The translations under genes and the position numbers were made by a program. From contig NC_083384.1 in the NCBI RefSeq assembly GCF_031755915.1, forward strand, positions 19,474,001 to 19,538,000: a stretch of 64,000 nucleotides of DNA, read 5' to 3'. How positions within the stretch are numbered: the first letter of the stretch is position 1; each line of letters opens with the position of its first letter. This DNA comes from Ziziphus jujuba. Its lineage: Eukaryota; Streptophyta; Magnoliopsida; Rosales; Rhamnaceae. Below the pieces are notes generated by a model that made no database searches, was not told the origin of the DNA, and saw only the letters and a program-made list of their open reading frames with translations. Below, one piece after another: positions 48,294 through 59,548 of the stretch.

Positions 48294-50728
48294 AGCATCA
48301 AATTGATTTTGTTCCAGGATCAACAATTCCAAACCGGCTGGCTTATATGAGTAATCCATAGGAGACAAAGGAACTTCAAAGGCAGGTAAGTGAATTGCTT
48401 GAAAAGGGATATATTAGAGAAAGCATAAGTCCATGTGTTGTACATGTGTTATTAGTCCCTAAGAAAGATGGAACATGGAGAATGTATGTAGATTGTAAGG
48501 CTATTAATAATATAACTGTCAAATATCATCACCCTATTCCTAGGTTAGATGATATGCTTGATGAATTGTATGGTGCATGCATGTTTTCAAAAATTGATCT
48601 TAAGAGTGGTTATCATCAAATTCGTATGAAAGAAGGTGATGAATGGAAAACAACATTTAAAACAAAGCATGGTTTGTATAAGTGATTGGTTATGCCATTT
48701 GGGTTAACTAATGCCCTTAGTACTTTTATGAGACTTATGAATCATGTTTTGCGTGCTTGCATTGGAAAGTTTGTGGATGTGTACTTTGATGATATCCTTG
48801 TATATAGTAGGAGTTTAGAAGAGCATGTAGGGCATCTTAGGCTAATATTAGATGTTTTTAGGAAAGAAAGACTTTATGCCAATCTTAAAAAGTGTGACTT
48901 TTGTAAATCTGAACTTACGTTTCTAGGCTTTGTGATTAGTGCTGCAGGTATCAAAGTTGATTAAGAGAAAGTGAAAGCCATTCAAGAGTGGTCCATGACA
49001 ACTAGCATTACCCAAGTTAGAAGTTTCCATAGTTTGGCTAGTTTCTATTGAAGGTTTGTTAAAGATTTTAGTACTATTGTTGCACCTTTGATAGAGGTTA
49101 TTAAAAAGAATGTAGGTTTTCAATGGGGAGAAGCTCAAGAAAGGTCTTTTAAGTTATTAAAAGAAAAACTAACAAATGCCCCTTTATTGGTGTTGCCTAA
49201 CTTTTCTGAAACCTTTGAGATTGAATGTGATGCATCAGGAATAGGTATATATGCTATTTTGATGCAAGAGGGAAAACTAATTGCTTATTTCAGTGAAAAG
49301 CTAAGTGGGGCAGCCTTAAACTATCCAACTTATGACAAAAAGCTATATGCATTGGCTAGAGCATTGGAGACATGGCAGCACTACTTATGACCTAAAGAGT
49401 TTGTGATTCACATAGATCATGAGTCTTTAAAGCATATAAAGGGACAAGGAAAGCTCAATAGGCACCATGGCAAGTGGATGGAATTTCTTGAGACGTTTCC
49501 CTATGTTATTCGCTACAAGCAAGATAAGAAAAATATTGTAGCTGATGCATTATCACACAGGTATGTACTACTTTCTACTTTGGATGCTAAATTACTTGGT
49601 TTTGATCAAATTAAAAAATTTATATGATTTAGATCATGACTTTGGTGAAATTTACAAACTTCATGAAAAACATGCTGCGGGAAAGTTCTATAGATTTGAG
49701 GGATTCTTGTTTAGGGAAAATAAACTTTGTGTGCCAAGTTGTTCTTTACATGATTTACTTGTTAGAAAATCTCATTTGGGGGGGGGGGGGGGGGGGGGGG
49801 GGAGGGGGGGGAATTAATGGGACACTTTGGAATAGCTAAAACCTTAGCTGTTCTACAAGAACATTTTTATTAGCCACATATGAAAAGGTAGAAAGAATTT
49901 GTGATAGATGCATTAAATGTAAACAATCTAAATCATGGTTGTAACCACATCGGTTGTACATGCCACTTCCTATACCTAACCAGCCTTAGGTAGACATTTC
50001 TATGAACTTTGTTTTAGGGTTACCTAGAACAAAGAAAGGAAGGGATTTAATTTTTGTGGTTGTGGATAGGTTCTCTAAAATGGCACATTTTATTGCATGT
50101 CATAAAACCGATAATGCATCTTATATTGCTGATTTGTTCTTTAAAGAAATTATTAGATTGCATGGAATGCCTATAACAATAGTATCTGATAGTGATGCAA
50201 AATTCTTGAGTTGCTTTTGAAAAACATTGTGGGCTAAGTTGGATACTAAATTGTTGTTTTCTACTACTTGTTATCCATAAACTTATGGACAAACAGAGGT
50301 AGTAAATAGAACTTTGTCTACTTTGTTGCATGCTTTGATAAATAAGAATATCAAAACTTGAGAAGAATGTTTACCTCATGTTGAATTTGCTTACAATAGA
50401 TCTGCACATTTAGCCACTAAATTTTCACCTTTTGAAATTGTATATGGTTTTAATCCTTTAACTGCATTGGCGTCAAGAAGTTCTTTTTTGAGCTTGGAGA
50501 TTAGGCTTGGTTGCATTTAAGAAACGAAAGATTTCCGGTACAACGAAAGTCTAAACTCATGCCACGTGGAGATGATTCATTTCAAATATTGGAGAGACTT
50601 AATGACAATGGTTACAAATTAGATCTTCCAGGTGAGTATAATGTTAGTGCTACCTTTAATGTCGCTAATTTATCTTCTTTTTGTGCAGGTGATGATTTGA
50701 GGACAAATCCTTTTCAAAAGGAGAAAAA
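48294..50728 (+). pseudogene. Gypsy RT, RNase H and integrase
   Basis: Plus strand with many stops. [48 protein letters not shown] and catalytic YFDDILVYS (about 48.78-48.81 kb). RNase [57 protein letters not shown]. Integrase: [12 protein letters not shown] (first catalytic Asp replaced by Asn), SDSDAKF and QTEVVNRTL (about 50.0-50.33 kb). The C-terminus [35 protein letters not shown] runs to 50,741. A G-run interrupts the integrase N-terminal region at 49,778-49,811. Part of the linker before LRNERF is deleted. Stops fall at expected Trp/Gln/Arg positions (for example TGA at 48,684). Confidence 0.9.
49778..49811 (+). repeat. Poly-G homopolymer (25 G, one A, 8 G)
   Basis: Lies in the integrase zinc-binding region where related elements have a short Gly-rich segment, so a few GGN codons have expanded. 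Could form G-quadruplexes, and could equally be a sequencing or assembly artefact. Confidence 0.9.
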
Positions 50729-51705
50729 TGATGAGGACTAGCCGAGGAGTACCTCAAGATGGAGTGAAGAGCCGCTTCAAATCTCTACGAGACTGACAAC
50801 TAAAGCTAGAGCAAAGCGGTTTAAAAAAGCACTAAATGGTTTAATCCAGCAAGTGTTCACATCTCAAGGAAGCAGGTTCATTATTGAAGATGAACCAAAA
50901 TTGGTCCATATGATTGGAACGGTGAATGCCAACATGAAAGAAAGCTTAACACAAGGAATCCTACAACATGGTGATGTGGCAAGTTTTGATGACATGGATG
51001 TTGATGTGGCATCCTATGGTGACATGGCACTTTTGCCATGTGGAGGGTGATATGTGCTTACATGGCTTCCAACTAAGTTTGGCCGAATTTTATAATTAAG
51101 AAAACATTAATTTTTATTTATGTCTTGATTGGATTTTGGCATGTTGCCTATTTACTTTCCTAGTTTAGGTTTCATTAGGTTTTTAAATTACTTTCCTAAT
51201 TTTATTAGAGTTGAATTGGTCAAAGTATTAAAAGCCATTCAAATTAGGAAACTAGGAGCCAAATTAGGTTTCCTAAATCTAATCACATTAGATTTTCTAA
51301 ACCTAACCACATTAGGTTTTCTAGACCTAACCAAATTAGGTTTCCTAAACCTAATTTTCGTCCATCTTTATTTTTAGTAAATTTAGGAAAGCTTTGTAAT
51401 TTATTTTTCCTATTTAAAGGCATAAAAGTCATGAATAAAAATTAGATTAGAATTTTGATTCAAAGTGAGAGTTATTATCTTGGTTCTTTAAGAACTATAT
51501 TGAACTTTTCAAGCTTTGCTCATGGAGTTCAAATTTAACTTATCAATAGGTTATTCCACACCTTATTGTGGCATCTTCACTATACCAAGGTTCTTACATC
51601 AAATATAGGTAAAGGGTCGAGGTCTTCCATTGATAATTTGTAATTAGATGGTCCAAATCAATCTTTGTTACGGGTTTAGAGACAAGTCACTCTAGGTTCG
51701 TATCA
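50729..51705 (+). repeat. Right LTR of the chimera (diverged LTR-D subfamily)
   Basis: 977 bases, TGATGAGGAC...CGTATCA, after a purine tract (AAAAGGAGAAAAA). Its 3' part shares ACTTATCAATAGG..ATTCCACACCTTATTGTGGC, TATACCAAGGTTCTTA and the end TAGGTTCGTATCA with LTR-B; the middle is unlike it. It encodes the polyprotein tail KARAKRFKKALNGLIQQVFT (about 50.8 kb). Confidence 0.88.
51263..51358 (+). repeat. Four 24-base tandem palindromic units in LTR-D
   Basis: Units start at 51,263, 51,287, 51,311 and 51,335 (exact 24-base period), each close to ATTAGGTTTCCTAAACCTAA, which is itself an inverted repeat (TTAGGTTT / AAACCTAA). The array can fold as several hairpins. Confidence 0.88.
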
Positions 51706-51710
51706 ATGCT

Positions 51711-54700
51711 TGTATTTTTTTATTCTCATCCAATGGTTTTGTGATAAAGAACTACAGCCAAAGAATTATACCAATAGCGTACAAGAATGGAAGGCTATAT
51801 ATTTTGAGTGAAGAGAAACATCATGCTCTAAGTGCAACAAAGGCCTCGGCAGACCTATGGCACCAATAGATGGAACATCCTAGTTTAAGAGTTTTAAAAA
51901 ATTTATGTTCTAATAATGTTATCAATATTTCAAATTGGACAAATAACTTTAATAGTCGATCTAGTTGTCAGTTAAGGAAAAGCTGCAAACTTCTGTTTTC
52001 TATTTTTAATAAAAGTTTACTCTTTCATTTAGAAAAGATTCATTGTGACATTTAGGGACCTGCCCCAACAATTTCCACCCAAAAATGTTGTTTCTATGTC
52101 ACTTTCATTGATGATTATTCTATTATACTTGGTTGTTTCCTTTGCATAAAAAATCAAAATGTTTTGAATATTTTCTTAAGTTTCAAAGAATGGTAGAGAA
52201 TCAATTTGACCGACGAATTAAAATTTTTTGGAGTGATGGAGGAGGTCAGTTTATATCTCCAGCTTTTAAGAAACACTTGGATAAATATGGAATTATTTGC
52301 CAAATATCTTCTCTAGGAGCCCAACAACAAAATAGGGATGTTGAAACAAAACACACACATGTGGTTGAAATGGGCTTAACTATGATGTTCCATGCCACTG
52401 TACGCAGGAAATTGTGGGTGGAAGCTTTTTTAGCGACAACTTTTCTTATTAATAGGTTACCTTCATCTGTGCTAAAAAATAAAACTCCATATTTGTGGCT
52501 ATTCAAAAAAACATCCTGATTATCTAATTTTGAGAGTTTTTGGTTGTAGTCCTTACCTTTTTAACTATGCAGCCAACAAATTTTCAAGAAAAACTCTTTT
52601 ATGTATCTTCATGGGATACAGTTCCCAACACAAGGGATTTTTCTGTTTTCATCCATCAACCAATCGAGTATAGATTTCTAGGCATGTCGTTTTTGATAAG
52701 CAATATTTTCCATAGTTATCTACCATTGATAACTCACAAAAACATCTTGAGCTTGTTAACTTCCTTGACAACAACTCAAGAGACACACGGCATACTATAC
52801 TTGATGGCCTATATCCACCTCCCACATCAAATCACATACTCGAATCTTATCTAGGAAAATAACGTCTATTTACACAGCTAGTACACACCATGAACCAAGA
52901 AATAAAAATGAAAATTTATACCATGTGACACATACAAGCCGAGAAGACCATGCTGTTCAACCAACCTAAACACATGACAACAGTACATATACACCAACTC
53001 CCACTCACAATATCTCACAAATGTCAACCGAATTAGTACCAAAGCAAATTAATATAGTAGCTACTGTTCCAACTTTCAACCACTCCAACTACCTTGCTAC
53101 TGAAAATGATACATCAGTAGTTGACCAACCTATTGTTGAAAAGGAGACATCATCGGCTGCTGAAAAGGACACATCATGGTTGCTTCATCTGCTGAACAAC
53201 TTATTGAATTAAATAAATTTCACATTTTTCACCACTTTAACAACCCTGCTACTGAAAAGGGCACATCACCAGCTGTTGAAAAGAACATATTATCGGTTGC
53301 TCCATCTATTGACCAACCTGTTGAATTAAATAAATTTTATGTTTTTTACCCTACAGGTATACAAGAAAAACTTGTCATTGATTTGTAGGTTTCTACTTTA
53401 GCTACCTCCCCGAGACAAGATCAAGACACACATCAGGTCATAACAAGGCACAAGTTAAAATCAAACGGAGAGCTAGCATCTCAAATGCCCTCACTGTCAT
53501 CCATAACAAAATCGAAAACATTGAAATATGCTCTTGAAAGTCTTGAATGGTTTCATGCTATGCTAGAAGACTTCACGACCATGCTTGATAATAAAACTTA
53601 GGAATTAGTTCCATGCCAAAACACATAAATGTTGTAGGTTCAAAATGTTATAAAACCAAGTATAAAGAAAATGTTCCATAGACAAATTCAAAGCTCCTCT
53701 CGTAGCAAGGAATTTTACGTAAATTGAAGGACAAGATTTTGATGAAACTTATAATCTTGTAATCACACATACTACTATAAGAATGATTATATCTATAGCT
53801 GTTACATGCAGGTGGACAATTTGGCAGCTACTCAAAGAAACTGTCTATATGGAACAACCTCTAGGTTTCATCTATCCTTCACATCCTCACTATGTGTGTC
53901 TTTTAGGGAAATCATTATATGGCCTTAAATGGGCCCCTCAAGCATGATTTGATAGACTTTCTCAATTTTTAATTTCTCTAGACTTCATATATAGCAAGAT
54001 TTATTCCTCACTTTTTGTGCTTTAAAGTTCTAATATAGTTGTGTTATTACTAATTTATGTAGATGATCTTTTAATAACAAGAATCAACCTCGATGTTGTT
54101 GATGATCTCATTAGTAAAACGAGTGCCAAATTTGCCATTAAAAATCTAGGAAAATTGCATTACTTTCTTGGACTGGAAGCAAAGTATTTTTGAGGGGGCC
54201 TGTTTCTTACACAAACGAAGCACATACATGAGCTTCTATCTCATGCAAAAATGATTGAATCATGAAAATACCTCTAGGTGCCAAAACACCAACTCAACCA
54301 AAAGATAATGTTTTTGTCGATGCAACTGAGTACTGTAAGCTTGTTGGTAGCTTGTAGTACCTTACCTTCACTCAACTAGACATATCTCATGCTATTAGTC
54401 GAGCTTGCAATAGTTTTCAAGAACCCACAATGATGAATCTTATGGAAGTTAAAAGAATATTAAGATATCTCAAGGGTACCATTATGTATGGGTTACATTT
54501 TTTTATCTCAATGTTCTTTTAACTTGACAGGATTCTGGATGCTGACTGGTTAAGGTGTTCAACCACAAGATGAAGCACAAATGGCTACTGCATCTTCCTT
54601 GGAGCAAGCTGCATCTCCTCCTCCTCCAAGAAGCAACCAACAATAGCTCGTTCAAGCACAGATGCTAAATATCAAGCTACGGCAACAACAATGGCTGAAA

Positions 54701-54990
54701 TAACACGGCTTACCTATTTACTAAGGGACATTGGCATAACCTTGTACTAACCACCTTACTTACTATGTGACAACATCAGCGCCTTACACAAGACTATGAA
54801 CCCTATCTTACATGGACAAATAAATCATATTGAGATCAACTACCACTTTGTCAAAGAAAAAATAGTCGTTGGATAGCTCATCACTTGTTATAGTCTTTCC
54901 AATTTATAAATTGCAAATACACAGACGAAGCCTCTTTAAGTAGCAGTGTTTCAACAATTTAGAAATAAGCTTGAAGTCCATACAGCACCT
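51711..54990 (+). pseudogene. Copia integrase, RT and RNase H (3' part of polyprotein)
   Basis: Resumes the Copia frame after the Gypsy insertion: CIFLFSSNGF, then GRLYILSEEKHHAL and a MEHPSLRVLKNL pre-integrase segment (51.8-51.9 kb). Integrase has FIDDYS, FWSDGGGQFIS and QQQNRDVETKHTHVVE (52.1-52.4 kb), with LINRLPSS. RT has MEQPLGFIYPSHP, YGLKWAPQ and catalytic YVDD at 54,056-54,067, then NLGKLHYFLGLEAKYF. RNase H follows near 54.58-54.88 kb (GYCIFLGA, ARSSTDAKYQA, LLCDNISALH, IEINYHFVKEK). At least a dozen stops or shifts break it. A region of 52.9-53.5 kb with ATEKGTSPAVEK-like repeats is the variable linker between integrase and RT. Confidence 0.88.
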
Positions 54991-55010
54991 CCTTCAAGCT
55001 TGAGGGGGCA

Positions 55011-55337
55011 TAATAAGGAAGAAGACAAGTCAAGCATACACCTATGCACTGAACCTAATGCATCAACACCTGTATCAATGCCTTCCCTCTGCTGATACTG
55101 CTCAATGTTCACTTTCCAACGTTCACTTTCTAAACCAAGATATTTCTTATATGGCAAGACTTTCAAGATAGTAGGACCTTCTTAAAAGTCTTTTTGAATT
55201 TTTTCAAATATAGGAAATAGTAATTAGCTTCCTTTCTTATCGAAGCTTCCTTCCTTACTCACAACCACCTGTGTAAATTTTGTCTGGTTGTAAAGTTTCC
55301 ATGCATCAAAGAAATACACAGTTGATTACTTTCTTCA
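55011..55337 (+). repeat. 3' LTR of the Copia element
   Basis: 327 bases, TAATAAG...TCTTCA (TG start mutated to TA). Longer than the 5' LTR because of small duplications (AACGTTCACTTTC and TTCCTT..GAAGCTTCC segments). Followed by TATAT. Confidence 0.88.
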
Positions 55338-55510
55338 TATATTATCGAAAAACAAATTAAAAATACCTTCTTATAATGAATTATTTTGATTAAGCTTTTG
55401 TGTAAAATTATTTTGTCATGTTGCCCATCGATTAAACAGTATTGGTGCTACTTTATGTTAAACCTTTGGAAATAATCCATTTACCAAATATGTCATATAA
55501 TTTGACTGTA

Positions 55511-55835
55511 GATAGTTCAAATAGAACAATACTCTCTCTCCAAGTATATGAATAATGTCACACCATTTATATCTTTTCAAATTTATTTTATTTTATAAAT
55601 AACCAGGTTTGTTTAAAATTAAATATTTATTTATTTATCTATTTATTTATAACTAACCAGGTTTTTATTTTTAAATCATTTATGGACAACTCACCCATAG
55701 CCACTTACCACATACTTAACCATGCTTTCCATCATAGTTTGATAGATAGTTCAAATAGAACAATTCTCTCTGCAAGTATATGAATAATGTCACATCATTT
55801 ATAGCTTTTTAAATTTATTTTTTTTATAAATAAAG
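55511..55835. repeat. Two ~90-base direct repeats
   Basis: Copies start at 55,511 and 55,745 (period 234) with GATAGTTCAAATAGAACAAT, GTATATGAATAATGTCACA and CATTTATA. An old local duplication in non-coding DNA just right of the Copia element. Confidence 0.75.
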
Positions 55836-55978
55836 CCTAAACATGTGAGGAACAATCCATTCGTTTTATCTAAGAAGACCTACACATAATTGTCATTAAT
55901 GTTTGATTAACAGTTTTAAACTTTTATTCTTACTTAGAAGCCGACATGAGAAGTTTTCTCCATAAGGTTATGTGCATG

Positions 55979-56018
<40 letters not shown>

Positions 56019-56220
56019 GAACTAATCTATTAGGATATAGTTCCTTTCTTATCCAGGAAAAAAATAAATAAATAAACCAATGTTTATCTTATTTACTCTC
56101 ATTCAAATTTAATTTGTTGTCCTAACTTTTCAGTATTAGGTTTTTAGTTTTCAAAAGTTAAAAGAAAATTAAATGATTAACATATAAAACCAAGTACTAT
56201 AAAAATGAACAAGTAATATT

Positions 56221-56330
56221 GGCCCAATTAGCAAAGCTCCTTACATCCCATGTCTTATATTATAGGTTCGAGTTATCTCCGCCCTCTCCCCTTTAATATT
56301 TAAATTATTGTAATTTTGGCTAAAAAAAAT
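56221..56330 (+). mobile_element. SINE-like tRNA-derived repeat
   Basis: Box A-like ATTAGCAAAGCTCC (56,228-56,241) and box B-like GGTTCGAGTTATC (56,265-56,277) at polymerase III spacing, followed by a pyrimidine-rich stretch and an A-rich end. Not a foldable tRNA. Ends approximate. Confidence 0.45.
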
Positions 56331-56427
56331 GTTAGTCAAAAATGACAAACAAAAAATGAAAAATAGATTCTTAATTAAGTGAATTGGACATCCATATCAA
56401 TCTGTCCAATAGTTGTGAATCTGACAA

Positions 56428-56648
56428 TTATTAGAGATTTTAGGATAACATTATTAAATTAACCTTATAAAACACTTATTGCAAATATATATATATATAC
56501 AAAAATAATTTTGTATGAGATCCAAGTTTAGTTATTTGAGAACCGTTCGCATTTCCCTCAATAAAATTAGGGATTTCATATTGTACATTTTGTGTCTTTC
56601 CTTATAATAGAAGACTGTACTTTAAATCCAAAATTATAAATTATATTT

Positions 56649-56679
<31 letters not shown>

Positions 56680-57350
56680 GGTTGCCATTCTTTGCAATAC
56701 AAGACTATACTTTAAATCCAAAACTATAATATATGTAGTTATGATTTAGTAATAAGCCGGGAGCTAACTCTCAATAGATTAGTTATGTATATGTACACCA
56801 AAGAGTTATCACCTTAGGTTGGACATCTAGTAATACGGTAAATGTTAAAGTTTGCTACTTTCGAAGGCTTTAGTATTAACTCATTAACTAAGGTGGTATT
56901 CTCAATATCTTAAACGTCACTAGATGCCCAACTTATATTCAGGCCATATTCCCAATAAAACAACTTTTTGTATGTATATATAGTCAGCCTCTAATAAAGT
57001 TAAACTGAGAATATTACACCAAAGAGTTATCATATCAACCTTTTCAGATTTAATTTAAAAATATAGGCTTAGCATAATTAAACAGACTCAAAAAAAAAAA
57101 AAATCTAACAATTGTAAATTCAATGGTCGTTATTAGAGATTTTAATTTAGGATTATCAAGTTAAATTGATAAGACACTTGTTGCATACATATCATAAATA
57201 ATTTTCTTATCAAGATCCAAGTTTAGTTGAATGAGAAACATTAGTATTTCCATGGCTTAATAAAATTAGGGATTTCATAAGGTGCATCTTGTGTCTTCAT
57301 AATGCAAGATTGTACTTTACATCCAACATTGTAAAGCATATATTTATATT
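56428..57350. repeat. Two ~220-base direct repeats, 702 bases apart
   Basis: Copies at about 56,428-56,645 and 57,130-57,345 share TTAGAGATTTTA, AGATCCAAGTTTAGTT, AATAAAATTAGGGATTTCAT and GTGTCTT..ATAA/CATAAT..AAGA.TGTACTTTA in order. A partial third copy of the last block is at about 56,690-56,735. Non-coding. Confidence 0.7.
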
Positions 57351-59548
57351 TTTGATTTAGTGGATTGCCTAACTCTCTTAATGGCTTGCCATATGAATAT
57401 ATAATTGACAAATCATAAATGATAATATTAATTTTCAGCCTTTATTATTATTATTATCATTATTATTATTACTTCTTAATACTAATAATCTAGAAAGAGA
57501 ATGCAAACTCTTTAATGAAAGCTAAGTAAATTGTCACATGGTGTATATATCAAACTAAGTTTTTTCTAAAAAATTAAAATTTTATGCATTTCTTTTTTAG
57601 TCCTCATTTAATATTATACTACATTATTATCAAGTACCATAAAATAAGCTAAATAACCCAACATATGAAAATCATATATCAATACATATAGTCAATGAGG
57701 TTCAAATAAAGTCGACCTTACTTTATTAATTAAATTCCACCCTTCATAACTATTGGATTCTCACTTAAAAAATAACACCCAACCTATTGATAGAATCCAA
57801 TGGTCAGTAACGATGAACTTTAATTTAATAAACTATGTTGGTGTTTACTTAAAATTGACCATATATAAAATTTTTAATGAGATAAGAACTTCTTGAAAAA
57901 ACTTGCCACATGTCATATCAGTTGCCATACAAGAAAAGTTTTTCAATCAACCTTAAAATAGCCGAATCAACTACTTGCTCTTTGCCTATTTAAGTTTTAT
58001 TTAAAAAATTAAAAAAAAACAGTTTAAATGATGTGTCATTATTTGAATGATGTGAGTTAACATAAAGGAGTCATATGGGATTCCTCTTTTTCTAAAGTTT
58101 TTTTATGAACTCTTTGCTATATCAAATCCCTATATATATATATATATAATTAAGTTCGTATTAGGTCAACTTTATAGTTTACCTATAGGACTTCTTTTAT
58201 TGACCATTGGATTGTTTCAAGGGTAGAGAGTGAAAATATATTTTATGATTCATCAAGTTTTTATAGGGTTTATAAATTCATATTAGGTTATTAATTGATT
58301 TTTAAATCTTAGTTCTTGGAATGATCTAAAGGTAATTAATGGAAGCTTTGACGCTAAATATAATAAATCGATTTGATGTAATCCTGATTGGGTCACAAAT
58401 ATTTTTGATAAATGTCATCTTGTCAATTGAAAAATCCAACAATTCTAAAGGATTAAGCTCATTGTCCTTATAGCAAAGTGATATTGATATATATATATAT
58501 ATAGGAAGCTCCTTATTTAGTTAAAGTAAGAATATTTAAATGCAAAAGTTTAACCATTATACCATGTGATAATATTTGAGTTTAAAATCTAAAGTCTTAG
58601 ATGGGATGTGGAAATCTTTTGCACTTGCCAACATACTTATCCTTCAGTAAACACAAGGAATCCTTGACTAGATAATTACTTTAATGAGGATGCGCTCAAT
58701 AAGTTGAGAATAAGTAAGCCATTCATTTATAGTAGTTGGATACATGTTATTAAAAGTAATTTGAGAAATGAGCATGTAACTACACAAATGAAAGAGCTAT
58801 AAAGTTGACGACATCCTTAATTAAGTCTTATTGCATATAGTAATTTTCAGATTTGGGTTGCCCTAATAGAAAATGATTATTATAACAACCCTTGTATTGT
58901 TTCGAAAACTGAAACTTAAGGACGTATTTGGGATATAAAATTTTACATGGATTCATATAAGATACACTTTCATATAAGATACACTTGATCCTTCCAATAT
59001 TTTAGTATTTCATTGCACTCTAAATCCCAATAATGCAATTTTAAACCTCAACACAATGATTATAGTTTTAGCATTATATGACATCCTAATATAAAAATGA
59101 ATATATATATATAGATGGAGCATCTTAACAACAAACTTTTATACAAATGATTTTGACAAATTATCTGAAAATCATCTTATTTGTTGGTATATAAAAGATT
59201 AGACATTAGAAATTTCATATCCACAATTGTTTTTAATTAACTTTGAATCTTGTATTTATCAGAGAACAAAATAACTTCAAATCTTTTCTATATACACAAT
59301 TGGATAAGATCATTTCAATTGTTGGGTTTGTCAAAAACCTTTGGCACAAACAAAACTCCATATATGTGGGTATTATTTTGCATATCCTTTATTATCTTTC
59401 TCCAAAATTTAAGGTTGTCCTTTTACATTTAAAGTATTTTATGAAAAGTCTAAAATCATCACCATCATAGATAGTGACAAAATAATTCAAATTAAATGCT
59501 CCTATCAATGTGCAGCATTGTACAGACCACATTCGATGGATTTATATA

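Larger units (their letters stand above)
44210..51705. mobile_element. Chimeric Ty3/Gypsy insertion with inverted LTRs
   Basis: A 7,496-base unit flanked by perfect ATGCT duplications (44,205-44,209 and 51,706-51,710) inside the Copia reading frame. The left half is on the minus strand: LTR (44,210-45,342), pol end, protease, gag, leader, primer site (about 48,281-48,293). The right half is on the plus strand: RT from HQIDFVPG (about 48,297), RNase H, integrase, LTR (50,729-51,705). Both outer ends are the same U5 terminus (CGTATCA reading outward), but the two LTRs are diverged subfamilies (1,133 and 977 bases). A normal element has direct LTRs. The shared duplication suggests the unit integrated once as a head-to-head chimera. 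Confidence 0.85.
42651..55337 (+). mobile_element. Ty1/Copia retrotransposon split by a Gypsy insertion
   Basis: LTRs 42,651-42,924 and 55,011-55,337 are flanked by perfect TATAT duplications (42,646-42,650 and 55,338-55,342). Order on the plus strand: LTR, primer site, gag, zinc knuckle, protease, [Gypsy 44,210-51,705 plus ATGCT repeat], integrase, RT, RNase H, polypurine tract (TTGAGGGGG about 55,000-55,008), LTR. This integrase-before-RT order defines Ty1/Copia. Net length without the insertion is about 5.2 kb, normal for the class. All frames carry stops or shifts and the LTRs have diverged, so the element is old and inactive. Confidence 0.93.

Noticed and set aside
44210..51705. Two independent Gypsy elements side by side
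   Set aside because: Each would need its own second LTR and target duplication. Only one shared ATGCT pair is present, and it directly abuts both outer ends.
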